A stretch of 64,000 nucleotides of DNA from Microbispora corallina (GCF_016863035.1 NZ_BOOC01000011.1:1-64000); one strand, 5' to 3'. Shown: positions 15,550 through 23,200, counted from the first letter of the stretch. Numbers and translations are program-made. The notes: generated by a model from the sequence alone, not told the origin.

Positions 15550-15591
15550 GGGGTATGTTATGGTCGCACCGGTGCATACCCCCTATGGGTA
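15550..15591 (+). promoter_or_regulatory. CsoR-like copper operator/promoter region
   Basis: Two nested symmetric elements lie just upstream of the copper chaperone: GGGGTATG (15550-15557) paired with CATACCCC (15575-15582) around a perfect GCACCGGTGC palindrome, and TACCC-N5-GGGTA (15577-15591). G-tract inverted repeats of the TACCC/GGGTA kind are bound by the copper sensor CsoR in actinobacteria. TATGTT at 15554 could serve as a -10. No csoR gene is present nearby. Confidence 0.5.
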
Positions 15592-15617
15592 AATATCTGG
15601 CAAAGGAGTGAGACGGG

Positions 15618-15905
15618 ATGACCATCGCCGCCTACACCGTCACGGGCATGACCTGCGGACACTGCGTGAGCTCCGTGAAGGAGGACGTCGGGGAGGTGCC
15701 GGGCGTCACCGGCGTGGAGGTCGACCTGGCCACGGGCCTGGTCACCGTGCGGAGCGGCGAACCCGTCGACCCGGCTCTGATCGCGGCGGCGGTCCGCGAG
15801 GCCGGGTACGAGGTGGCCGGGTACGAGGTGGCCGGGTACGAGGTGGCCGGGTACGAGACGGCCGGGACTGGGACGGCCGGGACTGGGACGGCCGGGGCGC
15901 CGTGA
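15618..15905 (+). CDS. copZ: copper chaperone (HMA domain) with repeat tail
   Basis: A 95-residue HMA-domain protein with the metal-binding motif MTCGHC (about 11-16) that binds Cu(I) in CopZ/Atx1 chaperones. The domain ends near residue 64 at AAVREAGYEV. It is followed by a 30-residue tail made of six five-residue repeats (AGYEV, AGYEV, AGYEV, AGYET, AGTGT, AGTGT) encoded by a perfect 15-bp minisatellite, not part of the usual chaperone. GGAG precedes the ATG. The stop codon overlaps the GTG of the next gene (GTGA), so the two are translationally coupled, and a CsoR-like operator lies upstream. Confidence 0.92.
   Translation: MTIAAYTVTGMTCGHCVSSVKEDVGEVPGVTGVEVDLATGLVTVRSGEPVDPALIAAAVREAGYEVAGYEVAGYEVAGYETAGTGTAGTGTAGAP
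15801..15890 (+). repeat. 15-bp tandem repeat, six units, inside copZ
   Basis: Units are GCCGGGTACGAGGTG three times, GCCGGGTACGAGACG once and GCCGGGACTGGGACG twice, without gaps. Because 15 is a multiple of three, unit gain or loss would lengthen or shorten the protein tail without frameshift. Confidence 0.95.
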
Positions 15906-16891
15906 GCGCCGCGACCAGAACCGCGGTGTACGCCCTCGGCCTCGGCGTCGCGTTCGCGGCCGCGTTCGGCGCCGGCAGGGCCGTCGGGGACGCCGACGGC
16001 CTCGGCCCGGCGCCGGCCCCGACCGGCCACGCGGCCTCGGGGGGCATGAGCATGCCGGGTGGAGTGCCCGGGCACGGCGCCGACGGCGACGCGGCCTCCG
16101 GGGGCATGAGCATGCCCGGTGGTGTCGTCGGGCACGGCGCCGCCGGCCACCAGGCCCACGAGAGCGCCCTCCCGGAGGGGCTCCAGATCTCGCAGGACGG
16201 CTACACGCTGCGGCCGACGACCACGACCCTCGAGCCCGGCCGGGAGACGGAGTTCACCTTCCGCGTCATCGGGCCCGACGGCGCACCGGTGACGCGCTAC
16301 CGCACCGAACACGGCAAGAAGCTCCACTTCATCGTCGTGAGCCGGGATCTCGGCACGTTCCGGCACGTCCACCCCGCCCTCGACGGCTCGGGCCTGTGGT
16401 CGGTCCGGCTGACGCCGCCGTCGGCCGGGCCGTACCGCGCCTTCGCCGACTTCGCCCCGGAGGGGCACGACCCGCTGACCCTGGGCGTCGACCTCCAGGC
16501 CCCCGGCGGCTACACCCCGCGTCCGCTGCCGGCCCCGTCCCGTACGGCGACGGTCGACGGCTACACGGTCACGCTCGTCGGCGCGCTCACGCCGGGGAGG
16601 GCCGCCCCGCTCACGGCCACCGTCACCCGGGCCGGGCGGCCCGTCACCGACCTCCAGCCCTATCTGGAGGCGTACGGCCACCTGGTCGCCCTGCGCGCCG
16701 GGGACCTGGCCTACCTGCACGTGCATCCCCAGGGCGCCCCGGGCGACGGGGTGACCCCGGCCGGGCCGGCGATCACCTTCCACGCGCAGGTCCCCAGCGG
16801 GGGCGCGTACCGGCTGTTCCTCGACTTCCGGCACGGCGGGTCCGTCCACACGGCCGCCTTCACGGTGACCGCGGACGGGACGGACGGCTGA
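15902..16891 (+). CDS. exported Met/His-rich putative copper-binding protein
   Basis: This 329-residue protein starts with a signal or anchor segment (AVYALGLGVAFAAAFGAGRAVG, about 8-29). Next comes a Met/His-rich region with two near-identical 20-residue repeats containing GGMSMPGG and GHGA (about 42-82), then a conserved domain with HGKKLHFIVVSRDLGTFRHVHP and a second YLHVHPQG block. Met-X-Met and His-X-His clusters are typical Cu(I)/Cu(II) ligands. GTG at 15902 overlaps the copZ stop by four bases. It is probably an extracytoplasmic copper carrier or scavenger; that role comes from composition and context. Confidence 0.78.
   Translation: MSAATRTAVYALGLGVAFAAAFGAGRAVGDADGLGPAPAPTGHAASGGMSMPGGVPGHGADGDAASGGMSMPGGVVGHGAAGHQAHESALPEGLQISQDGYTLRPTTTTLEPGRETEFTFRVIGPDGAPVTRYRTEHGKKLHFIVVSRDLGTFRHVHPALDGSGLWSVRLTPPSAGPYRAFADFAPEGHDPLTLGVDLQAPGGYTPRPLPAPSRTATVDGYTVTLVGALTPGRAAPLTATVTRAGRPVTDLQPYLEAYGHLVALRAGDLAYLHVHPQGAPGDGVTPAGPAITFHAQVPSGGAYRLFLDFRHGGSVHTAAFTVTADGTDG
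16027..16146 (+). repeat. 60-bp tandem duplication encoding the Met-rich motif
   Basis: Two adjacent 60-base units differ at only a few positions and each encode ASGGMSMPGGV-GHGA. An in-frame duplication has doubled the putative metal-binding motif. Confidence 0.85.
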
Positions 16892-17013
16892 GCGCCGGAA
16901 GAAGAGGCGGGCGGCCTTGGGGAAGAGATGACCGTTTCCTGGCCGCCCTCTGGCCATGATCTCCGGCGACCGGGTACGGAGGGATCGAGCACTGTGGGAA
17001 GAGGTGACGAATC

Positions 17014-17478
17014 ATGGTGCGATCAGGTCTCAACCGTCCCGACGTGATGGAGCTGCGGCAGACGTACGACCGAGTGGGGTCGGCCGCGCCCGCGCAGGTC
17101 ATGGATGGACTCACCTGCCTCGCGGGCCTGTATCTGGCCATCTCGCCGTGGGTCGTGGGGTTCACCGGGTTCCGGAGCCTGCTCGTCAACAACCTGATCG
17201 TCGGCCTGGCCGTCGCGGCGCTCGCCCTCGGGTACGCGTCCGCGTTCGGCCGCACGTACGGCGTGAGCTGGGTGACGCCGTTGCTGGGCATCTGGACGAT
17301 CGTCGCGCCCTGGGTGATCAGGGGGCAGCCGGCGACGACCGCGACGATCTGGAACAACGTGGTCACCGGGGCCGTCATCCTCGTGCTCGGCGCGGGCGCG
17401 ATGGCTATGGCCCTGCGGCACCGGATGCCCGCGCGCGCGCCACGGGCGACCGGGGAGACGCACCCCGGCGAGTGGTGA
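17014..17478 (+). CDS. SPW repeat membrane protein
   Basis: A 154-residue membrane protein with two SPW-type motifs, ISPWVVGF and VAPWVIRG, each starting a helix pair, giving four membrane segments between about residues 32 and 128. The SPW family is widespread in actinobacteria and of unknown function. The N-terminal 30 residues are soluble and acidic to neutral. It stands alone downstream of the copper pair with a 122-base gap, and a small perfect hairpin follows its stop. Confidence 0.88.
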   Translation: MVRSGLNRPDVMELRQTYDRVGSAAPAQVMDGLTCLAGLYLAISPWVVGFTGFRSLLVNNLIVGLAVAALALGYASAFGRTYGVSWVTPLLGIWTIVAPWVIRGQPATTATIWNNVVTGAVILVLGAGAMAMALRHRMPARAPRATGETHPGEW

Positions 17479-17484
17479 CGCCGA

Positions 17485-17499
17485 GCCCGGCAGCCGGGC
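17485..17499 (+). terminator. short GC hairpin after the SPW gene
   Basis: GCCCGGC-A-GCCGGGC lies seven bases downstream of the stop codon. The single-base loop means it would fold as a shortened stem. Confidence 0.35.
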
Positions 17500-17571
17500 G
17501 TCGCCCCGTCACCCCGGAGATCCGGGCGTGAGCTTTCGGCGGCCTCATAGGGGCGACCGGGACCGGACGCC

Positions 17572-18459
17572 GTGACCGTCACGATCCTGGTCGCCCTCGC
17601 CGGGGCGGCGCTGCTGGGCGTCGGGTTCGTGGCCCAGCAGCACGCCGCCTACACCGAGCCGCTCAGACGGATGCTGCACCTCAGCCTGCTGGCCGACCTG
17701 ATCCACAAGCGGTTGTGGCTGGGCGGCCTGGCGGCCATGGTCGGCGGTCAGGTGCTGGGCGCGCTGGCCCTGCGGGAGGCCGACGTCACGCGCGTCGAGC
17801 CGCTGCTGGCCACCAACCTGCTGTTCGCGCTGGGGACGGCGGCCGTCGTGTACCAGGAGCGCCTGGGCCCGGGGGAGTGGCTGGGCGCCATTTTGGTGAG
17901 CGGCGGCGTGGCCGGGTTCCTGCTGTCGGCGCAGCCGCACGGGGGAGGGCTGCCGGGTCCCGCCTCCCTGGTGTGGTTCGGCGTGCTGGCCGTGCTGGCG
18001 GTGGCCGCGGTGCTGGTCGCGGTGGCCTTGCGGGTCGCCCTGCAGACCAAGGCGATGCTGCTGGCAGCGGCGGCCGGAGTGCTGTACGGGCTGCAGGACG
18101 TGCTGACCCGGGGGTCCCTGCTGTCGCTCAGGGAGGGGCCGGCGGCGCTGTTCACGACCTGGCAGCCGTATCTTGTGCCGCTGATCGCGGCGGCCGGGAT
18201 CCTGCTGAACCAGAGCGCGTTCGACGCGGCCCCGCTGCGGATCTCGCTGCCCGCGACCACCGCGGCCGAGCCGATCACCGGCATCGTGCTCGGCGTGGCG
18301 ATCCTCGGCGAGCGGCTGCGCGTCGCCCCCGACGCCCTGGCCGGCGAGGTCCTCGGCCTGATCGCGCTCGTGGCCGGCATCGTGGTCCTCGGCAGGTCGC
18401 CGTTCCTGGCAAAGTCGGAACAGGGCCGGTCCGAGCGGCCCGACCCCGAGCGGCGGTAA
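17572..18459 (+). CDS. DMT-superfamily (EamA-like) transporter
   Basis: The 295 residues form about nine to ten membrane helices in two halves, with LGALALREADVTRVEPLLATNLLFALGTAAVVYQERLG in the first and AEPITGIVLGVAILGERLRV in the second; the latter is the EamA signature at the end of the repeat. DMT proteins export or exchange small metabolites. The GTG start at 17572 leaves a membrane segment from residue 2. The last 20 residues are charged and cytoplasmic. The substrate cannot be inferred from neighbours. Confidence 0.85.
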   Translation: MTVTILVALAGAALLGVGFVAQQHAAYTEPLRRMLHLSLLADLIHKRLWLGGLAAMVGGQVLGALALREADVTRVEPLLATNLLFALGTAAVVYQERLGPGEWLGAILVSGGVAGFLLSAQPHGGGLPGPASLVWFGVLAVLAVAAVLVAVALRVALQTKAMLLAAAAGVLYGLQDVLTRGSLLSLREGPAALFTTWQPYLVPLIAAAGILLNQSAFDAAPLRISLPATTAAEPITGIVLGVAILGERLRVAPDALAGEVLGLIALVAGIVVLGRSPFLAKSEQGRSERPDPERR

Positions 18460-18464
18460 CTCTT

Positions 18465-18507
18465 CCGGCCCGGCCGCGGCGGCGTCCCCGGCCCGGCCGC
18501 GGCGGCG
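18465..18507. repeat. 20-bp direct repeat between convergent genes
   Basis: CCGGCCCGGCCGCGGCGGCG occurs at 18465-18484 and 18488-18507, filling the gap between the convergent DMT and NTF2-like genes. Each copy contains CCGCGG and could fold as part of a bidirectional terminator. Confidence 0.6.
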
Positions 18508-18508
18508 A

Positions 18509-18874
18509 TCAGCGGGTGGGCGGGGCGAACTCGGGCTGGTCGATCAGGCGCAGCCAGCTCCCGTCCGGCTGGCGGCGGACGACCTGGGCCCGGGCGCCCG
18601 CCCCGTCCTTCGGCGGGGTCGAGGTGAGGGCGATGTCCCCGTGGACCAGCGTGGGCAGCGGCTCCTCCGGCTCGAACCGGGGCCGGTCGGCCAGCACCTT
18701 CTCCCACAGCGCGCGGATGGCCTCGCGGCCCACGGTCCGGGAGCCCGGCGGGTAGGCCAGCACCGCGTCCTCCTCGTAGAGCGCGGCCACCCCCGCCGCG
18801 TCCCCGGCGTTCGACCGCTCGACGAACAGGCGGGTGATGTCCTCGGGCCGCCAGGCCTTCTCGTGTTCCGTCAT
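18509..18874 (-). CDS. NTF2-like (SnoaL/SgcJ type) protein
   Basis: A 121-residue single-domain protein: ITRLFVERSNAGDAAGVAALYEEDAVLAYPPG, GREAIRALWEKVLADRPRF and a C-terminal ARAQVVRRQPDGSWLRLIDQPEF are typical of NTF2-like proteins of the nuclear-transport-factor/ketosteroid-isomerase superfamily. No catalytic residues are obvious. GAGGAGG lies five bases before the ATG at 18874. It diverges from the LysR gene with 98 bases between them, a classic regulator-target arrangement. Confidence 0.85.
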   Translation of the reverse strand: MTEHEKAWRPEDITRLFVERSNAGDAAGVAALYEEDAVLAYPPGSRTVGREAIRALWEKVLADRPRFEPEEPLPTLVHGDIALTSTPPKDGAGARAQVVRRQPDGSWLRLIDQPEFAPPTR

Positions 18875-18944
18875 GGGTTCCTCCTCGGTGGGATCTCGTC
18901 CACGACCCACCCTGGTCGACCGACGTCCAGAAGTCCAACAGATG

Positions 18945-18958
18945 GTTCTGATGGGAAC
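18945..18958. promoter_or_regulatory. candidate LysR binding site in the divergent promoter
   Basis: GTTC-N6-GAAC is an inverted repeat located 15 bases before the LysR start and about 70 bases upstream of the divergent NTF2-like gene. It overlaps a longer TTCT-N10-AGAA symmetry. Position supports a LysR autoregulatory site; the sequence lacks a clear T-N11-A. Confidence 0.35.
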
Positions 18959-18972
18959 TAGAATCAGCAGTT

Positions 18973-19893
18973 ATGGAACTGCGGCAGCTCGAGTACTTCG
19001 TGGCGGTGGCGGAGGAGCGCAGCTTCACCCGTGCGGCCCAGCGGGTGCACATCAGCCAGTCGGGCGTGAGCGCCCAGATCCGGCACCTGGAGCGCGAGCT
19101 CGGCGCCGAGCTGTTCGACCGGTCGGCGCGCACGGCCACGCTCACGGTCGCGGGCAAGGCCGCCCTGGAGCACGCCCGCGCCGCGCTGGCCGCGGCCGGC
19201 GCCCTCGCCCAGTCGGTGGGAGAGGTGACCGGCCTCATCCGGGGACGGCTGACCGTCGGGATGGTCGTCGGCTGCACGATCACGCCGCTGTTCGACGCCC
19301 TGGCCGCGTTCCACCGGGCCCATCCCGGCGTGGAGATCGCGCTGACGGAGGACAACTCCGACCGGCTCGTCGAGGCCGTGCGCGCCGGGACGGCCGACCT
19401 CGCCCTGGTGGGGACGGCGGCGGCACCGGAGGGGCTGGAGGCGCTGACGATCGTCAGCGAGCGGCTCGTCGCGGCGGCTCCCCCGGGGCATCCGCTGGCC
19501 GCGGTGGATCGGGTGACCCTGCCCGACCTGCTGGACCACCCGCTCGTGTGCATGCCGCGCGGCACCGGGCTGCGGGCCGTGCTCGACCGGGCATGCGAGG
19601 CGCGGGGGCTGCGGCCGGTGGTCGCCCTGGAGGCCGGCGCCGCGGACGCCGTCGCCGACCTCGCCGCCCGGGGCCTCGCCGTCGCCGTCCTCAGCGAGTC
19701 GATGGCCTCCCTCCACCGCGACCGGCTCACCACGTCCCTGATCGAGGACGTCGAGACGCCCGCCCTGCTCGCCCTGGTCTGGCGCAGCCCCTCCGGGCCG
19801 GCCGTGCGGGCGTTCCTCGGACACGCGCGGAGGGCGTTCGCCGGGCCGGGCGGACCGCCGGCTCCCCAGGTGACGGCGGCTACGGGCGGGTGA
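18973..19893 (+). CDS. LysR family transcriptional regulator
   Basis: A 306-residue regulator with the N-terminal winged helix-turn-helix (MELRQLEYFVAVAEERSFTRAAQRVHISQSGVS, 1-33, continuing ELGAELFDRSART) and an effector-binding domain starting near residue 90 (RGRLTVGMV). LysR proteins typically activate an adjacent divergent gene when bound to a small effector. The obvious target here is the NTF2-like gene at 18509-18874. Its 3' end overlaps the convergent MEDS-kinase gene by 14 bases. Confidence 0.93.
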   Translation: MELRQLEYFVAVAEERSFTRAAQRVHISQSGVSAQIRHLERELGAELFDRSARTATLTVAGKAALEHARAALAAAGALAQSVGEVTGLIRGRLTVGMVVGCTITPLFDALAAFHRAHPGVEIALTEDNSDRLVEAVRAGTADLALVGTAAAPEGLEALTIVSERLVAAAPPGHPLAAVDRVTLPDLLDHPLVCMPRGTGLRAVLDRACEARGLRPVVALEAGAADAVADLAARGLAVAVLSESMASLHRDRLTTSLIEDVETPALLALVWRSPSGPAVRAFLGHARRAFAGPGGPPAPQVTAATGG

Positions 19894-20836
19894 CGTACAG
19901 GCGGGTCGTGGTGCCGCCGGCGTGGTCGTGCCAGCGCACCAGGTCGGCCAGCTCGTTGACCAGGACCAGGCCGTGGCCGCGCTCGTGGGACCGCTCGGGC
20001 GGGACGCGCCCGGCCAGCGGGTCGCGGATGTGGCCGGTGTCGTCGATCTGGCAGACCAGCGCGCCGGGCTCGGCCCAGACGGTGAGCGTGCCCCCGGACC
20101 CGGTGTGCTCGACGGCGTTGGCCGCCAGCTCGTTGACCGCCATCAGGACCTCGGCCACCCGCTTGGGGGCGAGGCCGGCGGCGCCGGCGTGCCGGGCGAG
20201 GGACGCGCGCAGCGGCGCCAGGTCCGTGAGGCTCGCGAAGCCCTCCCGGTGGGCGCCGGGGGGCGGCGGCGGGAGGGGCCGGTCGAACAGGGCGGCGGCC
20301 TCCGCCGGGTCGGTGTAGTCCGGGCTCTCCCAGCTCGCTGTGCCGTCCGACATGATCGGATGCGTCCGGTGGGAGTCGCGCACGGCGTCCGGGTCGAGCC
20401 CGGTGGTGTCGTACGGGCACAGGATGGCGGCGTCGCGCCCGGCGAAGGCCGCGTTGATGAGCGCCTCGTGCGCCGCGCAGGCGGGGTACTCGACCGCGCT
20501 CCGACCGGGCCAGATCGGCTCGCCGATGATCCACACCCGGCGGCCCGCGTTCCGGCGGGCGAAGTCGAGCAGCACGCGGGGGATGATCCGCCCGGGGTTG
20601 CGGCCGGCGACCGCCATGTCGGCGAAGCGGACCTCCGCGGCCCGGTCGCCCAGACGCTCCCTGATCAGGCTCCCGTTGCCGCCGGGGACGGCGACCAGGA
20701 CAGGGTCGCCCGCCTCCAGTCCCCGCCGGGCGAACGCCGCGCACCCCTCGGCGTAGTCGCCGGGCGCGGAGTACAGCAGGCCGATGTGCTCGAACGGGTC
20801 CGCCTCGGGAAGGGCGGGCGACGCCCCGGCGCTCAC
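19880..20836 (-). CDS. MEDS-domain protein with HATPase anti-sigma kinase domain
   Basis: This 318-residue protein has an N-terminal MEDS (DcmR-type sensory) domain (about 10-190: HIGLLYSAPGDYAEGCAAFARRGLEAGD, VWIIGEPIWPG, ILCPYDTTGLD) and a C-terminal GHKL ATPase domain (about 215-318: EVLMAVNELAANAVEHTGSGG, QIDDTGHIRDP, RGHGLVLVNEL). That is the kinase fold of RsbW/SpoIIAB anti-sigma factors, without a histidine phosphoacceptor domain. GTG at 20836 overlaps the stop of the MEDS-STAS gene by four bases, so the pair is coupled and probably forms a partner-switch module. No sigma-factor gene is adjacent. Confidence 0.9.
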   Translation of the reverse strand: MSAGASPALPEADPFEHIGLLYSAPGDYAEGCAAFARRGLEAGDPVLVAVPGGNGSLIRERLGDRAAEVRFADMAVAGRNPGRIIPRVLLDFARRNAGRRVWIIGEPIWPGRSAVEYPACAAHEALINAAFAGRDAAILCPYDTTGLDPDAVRDSHRTHPIMSDGTASWESPDYTDPAEAAALFDRPLPPPPPGAHREGFASLTDLAPLRASLARHAGAAGLAPKRVAEVLMAVNELAANAVEHTGSGGTLTVWAEPGALVCQIDDTGHIRDPLAGRVPPERSHERGHGLVLVNELADLVRWHDHAGGTTTRLYVTRP

Positions 20837-21711
20837 GCGACCCTCCCGTCCGCCGTGGCCGCCTCTTCGTCCGGCTGGTCGAGGAAGGCCAGGAGGTCGA
20901 CCAGGAAGGGGCCCGAGCCCTCCAGCCGCATGCGGCCGCCGGAGGACGTGACGGCGCTCGCGAGCGCCCGGGCGGCGCCGAGGTCCGCGAAGGTCAGCCC
21001 GGACACGTCGACGACGACCGGATCGTTCCCGGTGGGCACGTCCTCGACCAGGTGGCGGAGGACGGTCGCGAGCGCGTCGCGGTTGGTCATGTCGGCCTCG
21101 CCGCTCAGCGACAGCCCCGTGGAGGTCCGGCGCATGCGCAGCAGCGGCCGCCACTCGTCGCCGGATCCGGCGTCCGCCTGCGCCGTGCCGGGGTGGGCCA
21201 TGCCGACGCGTTCCAGCTCCCTGGCCGTGAACAGCCGCCGGTCGTAGCAGCACAGGGCGAGCGCCTCGCCCTGGGAGAAGATGCGGTTGGCCTGGGCCTC
21301 GTACCACGCCAGGCGGTCGATGCCGGGGATCGGCCGCACGGTCCATCCCATGTCGGCCGCCACCCGCAGCCCGGCGTACCCCTGCCGCCGCGCCTCCTCC
21401 ACGGCCGTCGTCCACCCCCGCAGCGCCTGCTCCGGGTCGAAGGCGCCCCGGGCCAGGTAGGACTCGTCGGCCGTGCTCACGACCAGGCGGCCGGAGCGCC
21501 GGGCGTCGTCCGCGTCCACGCCGTACGTCTCGACGGCGGCCAGGAACGCCGCCGGCAGGAAGGTGTCGGTGAGGTACAGCACCTTCTGGTCCTGGGCCAG
21601 TCCGGCACGGACAAAACGGGCCAAAGCCTCCAGGTGCCGCTCGTGGTCGTCGAAGGTCCAGCAGACGTGGTCGCCGAGGGAGAGCGCGTCGACTGTGGTG
21701 GGATCTGCCAT
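20833..21711 (-). CDS. MEDS-domain protein with STAS (anti-sigma antagonist) domain
   Basis: The 292 residues combine a MEDS sensory domain (about 8-185: LGDHVCWTFDDHERHLEALARFVRAGL, KVLYLTDT, LALCCYDRRLF) with a C-terminal STAS domain (about 195-280: LRMRRTSTGLSLSGEADMTNRDALATVL, VVVDVSGLTFADLGAARAL). The usual phosphorylatable Ser of STAS antagonists appears replaced: the segment reads SGLTFADLGA, so Thr in LTF or none may serve. ATG 21711 is preferred to a TTG one codon upstream. It shares the MEDS domain with the next gene, suggesting both proteins sense the same ligand. Confidence 0.9.
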   Translation of the reverse strand: MADPTTVDALSLGDHVCWTFDDHERHLEALARFVRAGLAQDQKVLYLTDTFLPAAFLAAVETYGVDADDARRSGRLVVSTADESYLARGAFDPEQALRGWTTAVEEARRQGYAGLRVAADMGWTVRPIPGIDRLAWYEAQANRIFSQGEALALCCYDRRLFTARELERVGMAHPGTAQADAGSGDEWRPLLRMRRTSTGLSLSGEADMTNRDALATVLRHLVEDVPTGNDPVVVDVSGLTFADLGAARALASAVTSSGGRMRLEGSGPFLVDLLAFLDQPDEEAATADGRVA

Positions 21712-21789
21712 CAAGAGCTTCCCGCTACTAGGCGAACGGCGGCGGCGACGGTCGCGGCGGCCTGAGCCCGATGATAGCCGCGGGGGGTT

Positions 21790-22404
21790 TCAGCGGGAGT
21801 AGTGCTCGACGACCAACTGCTCGTCGACGGGGACGGCGATCTCCTCGCGCGCGGGCCGCCGCAGCAGCGTGAAGCGCAGGTCGCCGTGGTTCACGTCGAG
21901 GTAGGGGGCGATCCGGTCGTCGGCGTACACGCCCTCCGACGCGGCCACGAAGGGCTGCATCCGGCGCGATCTGTCCCGGACGCCGACCGACTGCCCCGGC
22001 CGCACCAGGTAGCTGGGAATGTCGAGCGTGCGGCCGTCGACCGTGATGTGGCCGTGGTTCACGTACTGCCGGGCGGCGTAGATCGAGGGCGCGAGGCCGG
22101 CTCTCAGCACGAGCGACGCGAGGCGGGTCTCCAGGAGCGTGAGCAGTTCCTCGCCCGACCGTCCCGGGCGGCGCACGGCCAGGTCCCAGTAGCGCCGCAG
22201 CTGGCGTTCCGACACGTCGTAGTACCAGCGGAGCTTCTGCTTCTCCAGCAGGCGCACGCCGTAATCGCCGGTCTTGCGCCGGTCGGTCGCCCGGCCGTGC
22301 TGGCCGGGCGGGTAGGGCCGGGCCTCGAAGTACCTGACCGCCTTGCGGGTCAGGGGGACGCCCGCCCGCCGGGACAGCCGCACCTTCGGTCCGGTGTAGC
22401 GCAT
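21790..22404 (-). CDS. rpsD: 30S ribosomal protein S4 (probable second copy)
   Basis: A 204-residue S4 protein with the N-terminal YTGPKVRLSRRAGVPLT and PYPPGQHGR segments, LLEKQKLRWYYDVSERQLRRYW, the S4 RNA-binding domain (about 95-155: LETRLASLVLRAGLAPSIYAARQYVNHGHI) and the terminal VDEQLVVEHYSR. It has no cysteines, so it cannot carry the zinc knuckle found in some S4 proteins. It stands outside any ribosomal operon and its promoter overlaps an iron box, suggesting a conditional paralogue rather than the housekeeping copy. The rest of the genome would have to be checked for the latter. AAAGGCGG precedes the ATG. Confidence 0.93.
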   Translation of the reverse strand: MRYTGPKVRLSRRAGVPLTRKAVRYFEARPYPPGQHGRATDRRKTGDYGVRLLEKQKLRWYYDVSERQLRRYWDLAVRRPGRSGEELLTLLETRLASLVLRAGLAPSIYAARQYVNHGHITVDGRTLDIPSYLVRPGQSVGVRDRSRRMQPFVAASEGVYADDRIAPYLDVNHGDLRFTLLRRPAREEIAVPVDEQLVVEHYSR

Positions 22405-22436
22405 GGTTCCGCCTTTCCAAGTGAGGTCATCCTTAT

Positions 22437-22455
22437 TAAGGTAAGGCTAACCTAA
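22437..22455. promoter_or_regulatory. DmdR/IdeR/DtxR-type iron box
   Basis: TAAGGTAAGGCTAACCTAA matches the 19-bp iron box TTAGGTTAGGCTAACCTAA at 17 positions. It lies 32 bases upstream of the S4 gene and 25 bases upstream of the DUF2470 gene, so one iron-loaded repressor dimer pair could shut both. An AATAAGG stretch beside it is a likely -10 for the S4 gene. Confidence 0.8.
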
Positions 22456-22480
22456 CTAACCCTGAGGCTCAAGGAGCGCC

Positions 22481-23200
22481 ATGCAGCACCCCGTCACGGC
22501 ACCGCCCGTACCCGAGCGCGTGCGGACCCTCGCCGCCCTCGCGGCGCCGACCCACGTATCCGTCGCCGGCAGCGGCATCCCCGCGTCCGCCGCCCGCGGC
22601 GGGGTCGACGCCACTGGCCGCCCCGTGCTGCTGGTCGGGCCCGCCGAGGTCCTGCACGGCCTCCCCCCGGAGACGCTCGTCACCGTCGACCTCACCGCCG
22701 TCCGCGCGTACGGCGGGGTGGAGCGGCCGAGAGGGCTGCTCAAGGTGCGGGGGTGGACGCAGCCGGTGCCGGCGGCCGAGGCGCGCGCCACCGCCGTCGC
22801 GATCGCCGAGAGGTGCCCCGACGAGGATCTGTTCGCGGTCGTCGAGGGCGGCGGGCCGGAGCTCGTCCGGGTGGACGTGTGCCAGGTGGTCTACCTGACC
22901 GGCGGGGAGTCCGGCGTCCTCGACGCCGAGGACTACCTCGCCGCGACCCCCGACCCGCTGCTCGGCGCGGCGGAGCGGATGGTGCGCCACGTGAACGAGG
23001 CCCACCGCGACCGGCTGGCCGGGACCGTCGCGCGGCTGACCGGTGAGCCGGTGGGCGACGCGTGGCTGTGGGAGCTCGACCGGTACGGCGCCACCGTCCG
23101 GATGGGAGAGGACGGCCTGGTCCGGGTCCCCTGGCCCGCCCTCGCCGCCACCCCCGCGGCCCTCGAACGGGCGCTCGCGTGCCTGCTGTGCCCCTCCTGA
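22481..23200 (+). CDS. DUF2470 (HugZ-like) protein, iron-box controlled
   Basis: The 239-residue protein has a C-terminal DUF2470 domain (about 150-230: GAAERMVRHVNEAHRDRL, WLWELDRYGATVRMGEDGLVRVPWP), and an N-terminal region (1-140) with strands compatible with a divergent PPOX-type split barrel (VRTLAALAAPTHVSVAG, ETLVTVDLTAV, EDLFAVVEGGGPELVRVDVCQVVYL). In HugZ-type haem oxygenases DUF2470 is joined to such a barrel and helps bind haem. The iron box immediately upstream supports a role in iron or haem acquisition. AAGGAG precedes the ATG. Haem degradation is inferred and would need the histidine ligand to be identified (His170 region, RHVNEAH). Confidence 0.75.
   Translation: MQHPVTAPPVPERVRTLAALAAPTHVSVAGSGIPASAARGGVDATGRPVLLVGPAEVLHGLPPETLVTVDLTAVRAYGGVERPRGLLKVRGWTQPVPAAEARATAVAIAERCPDEDLFAVVEGGGPELVRVDVCQVVYLTGGESGVLDAEDYLAATPDPLLGAAERMVRHVNEAHRDRLAGTVARLTGEPVGDAWLWELDRYGATVRMGEDGLVRVPWPALAATPAALERALACLLCPS

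Noticed and set aside
15801-15890. Possible short CRISPR-like array
   Set aside because: Units are directly adjacent 15-mers without spacers and are in frame with copZ; no cas genes are present.
17748-20744. A 998-codon open minus-strand frame across the DMT and LysR genes
   Set aside because: It covers three well-supported genes in other frames, is low-complexity, and has no ribosome binding site.
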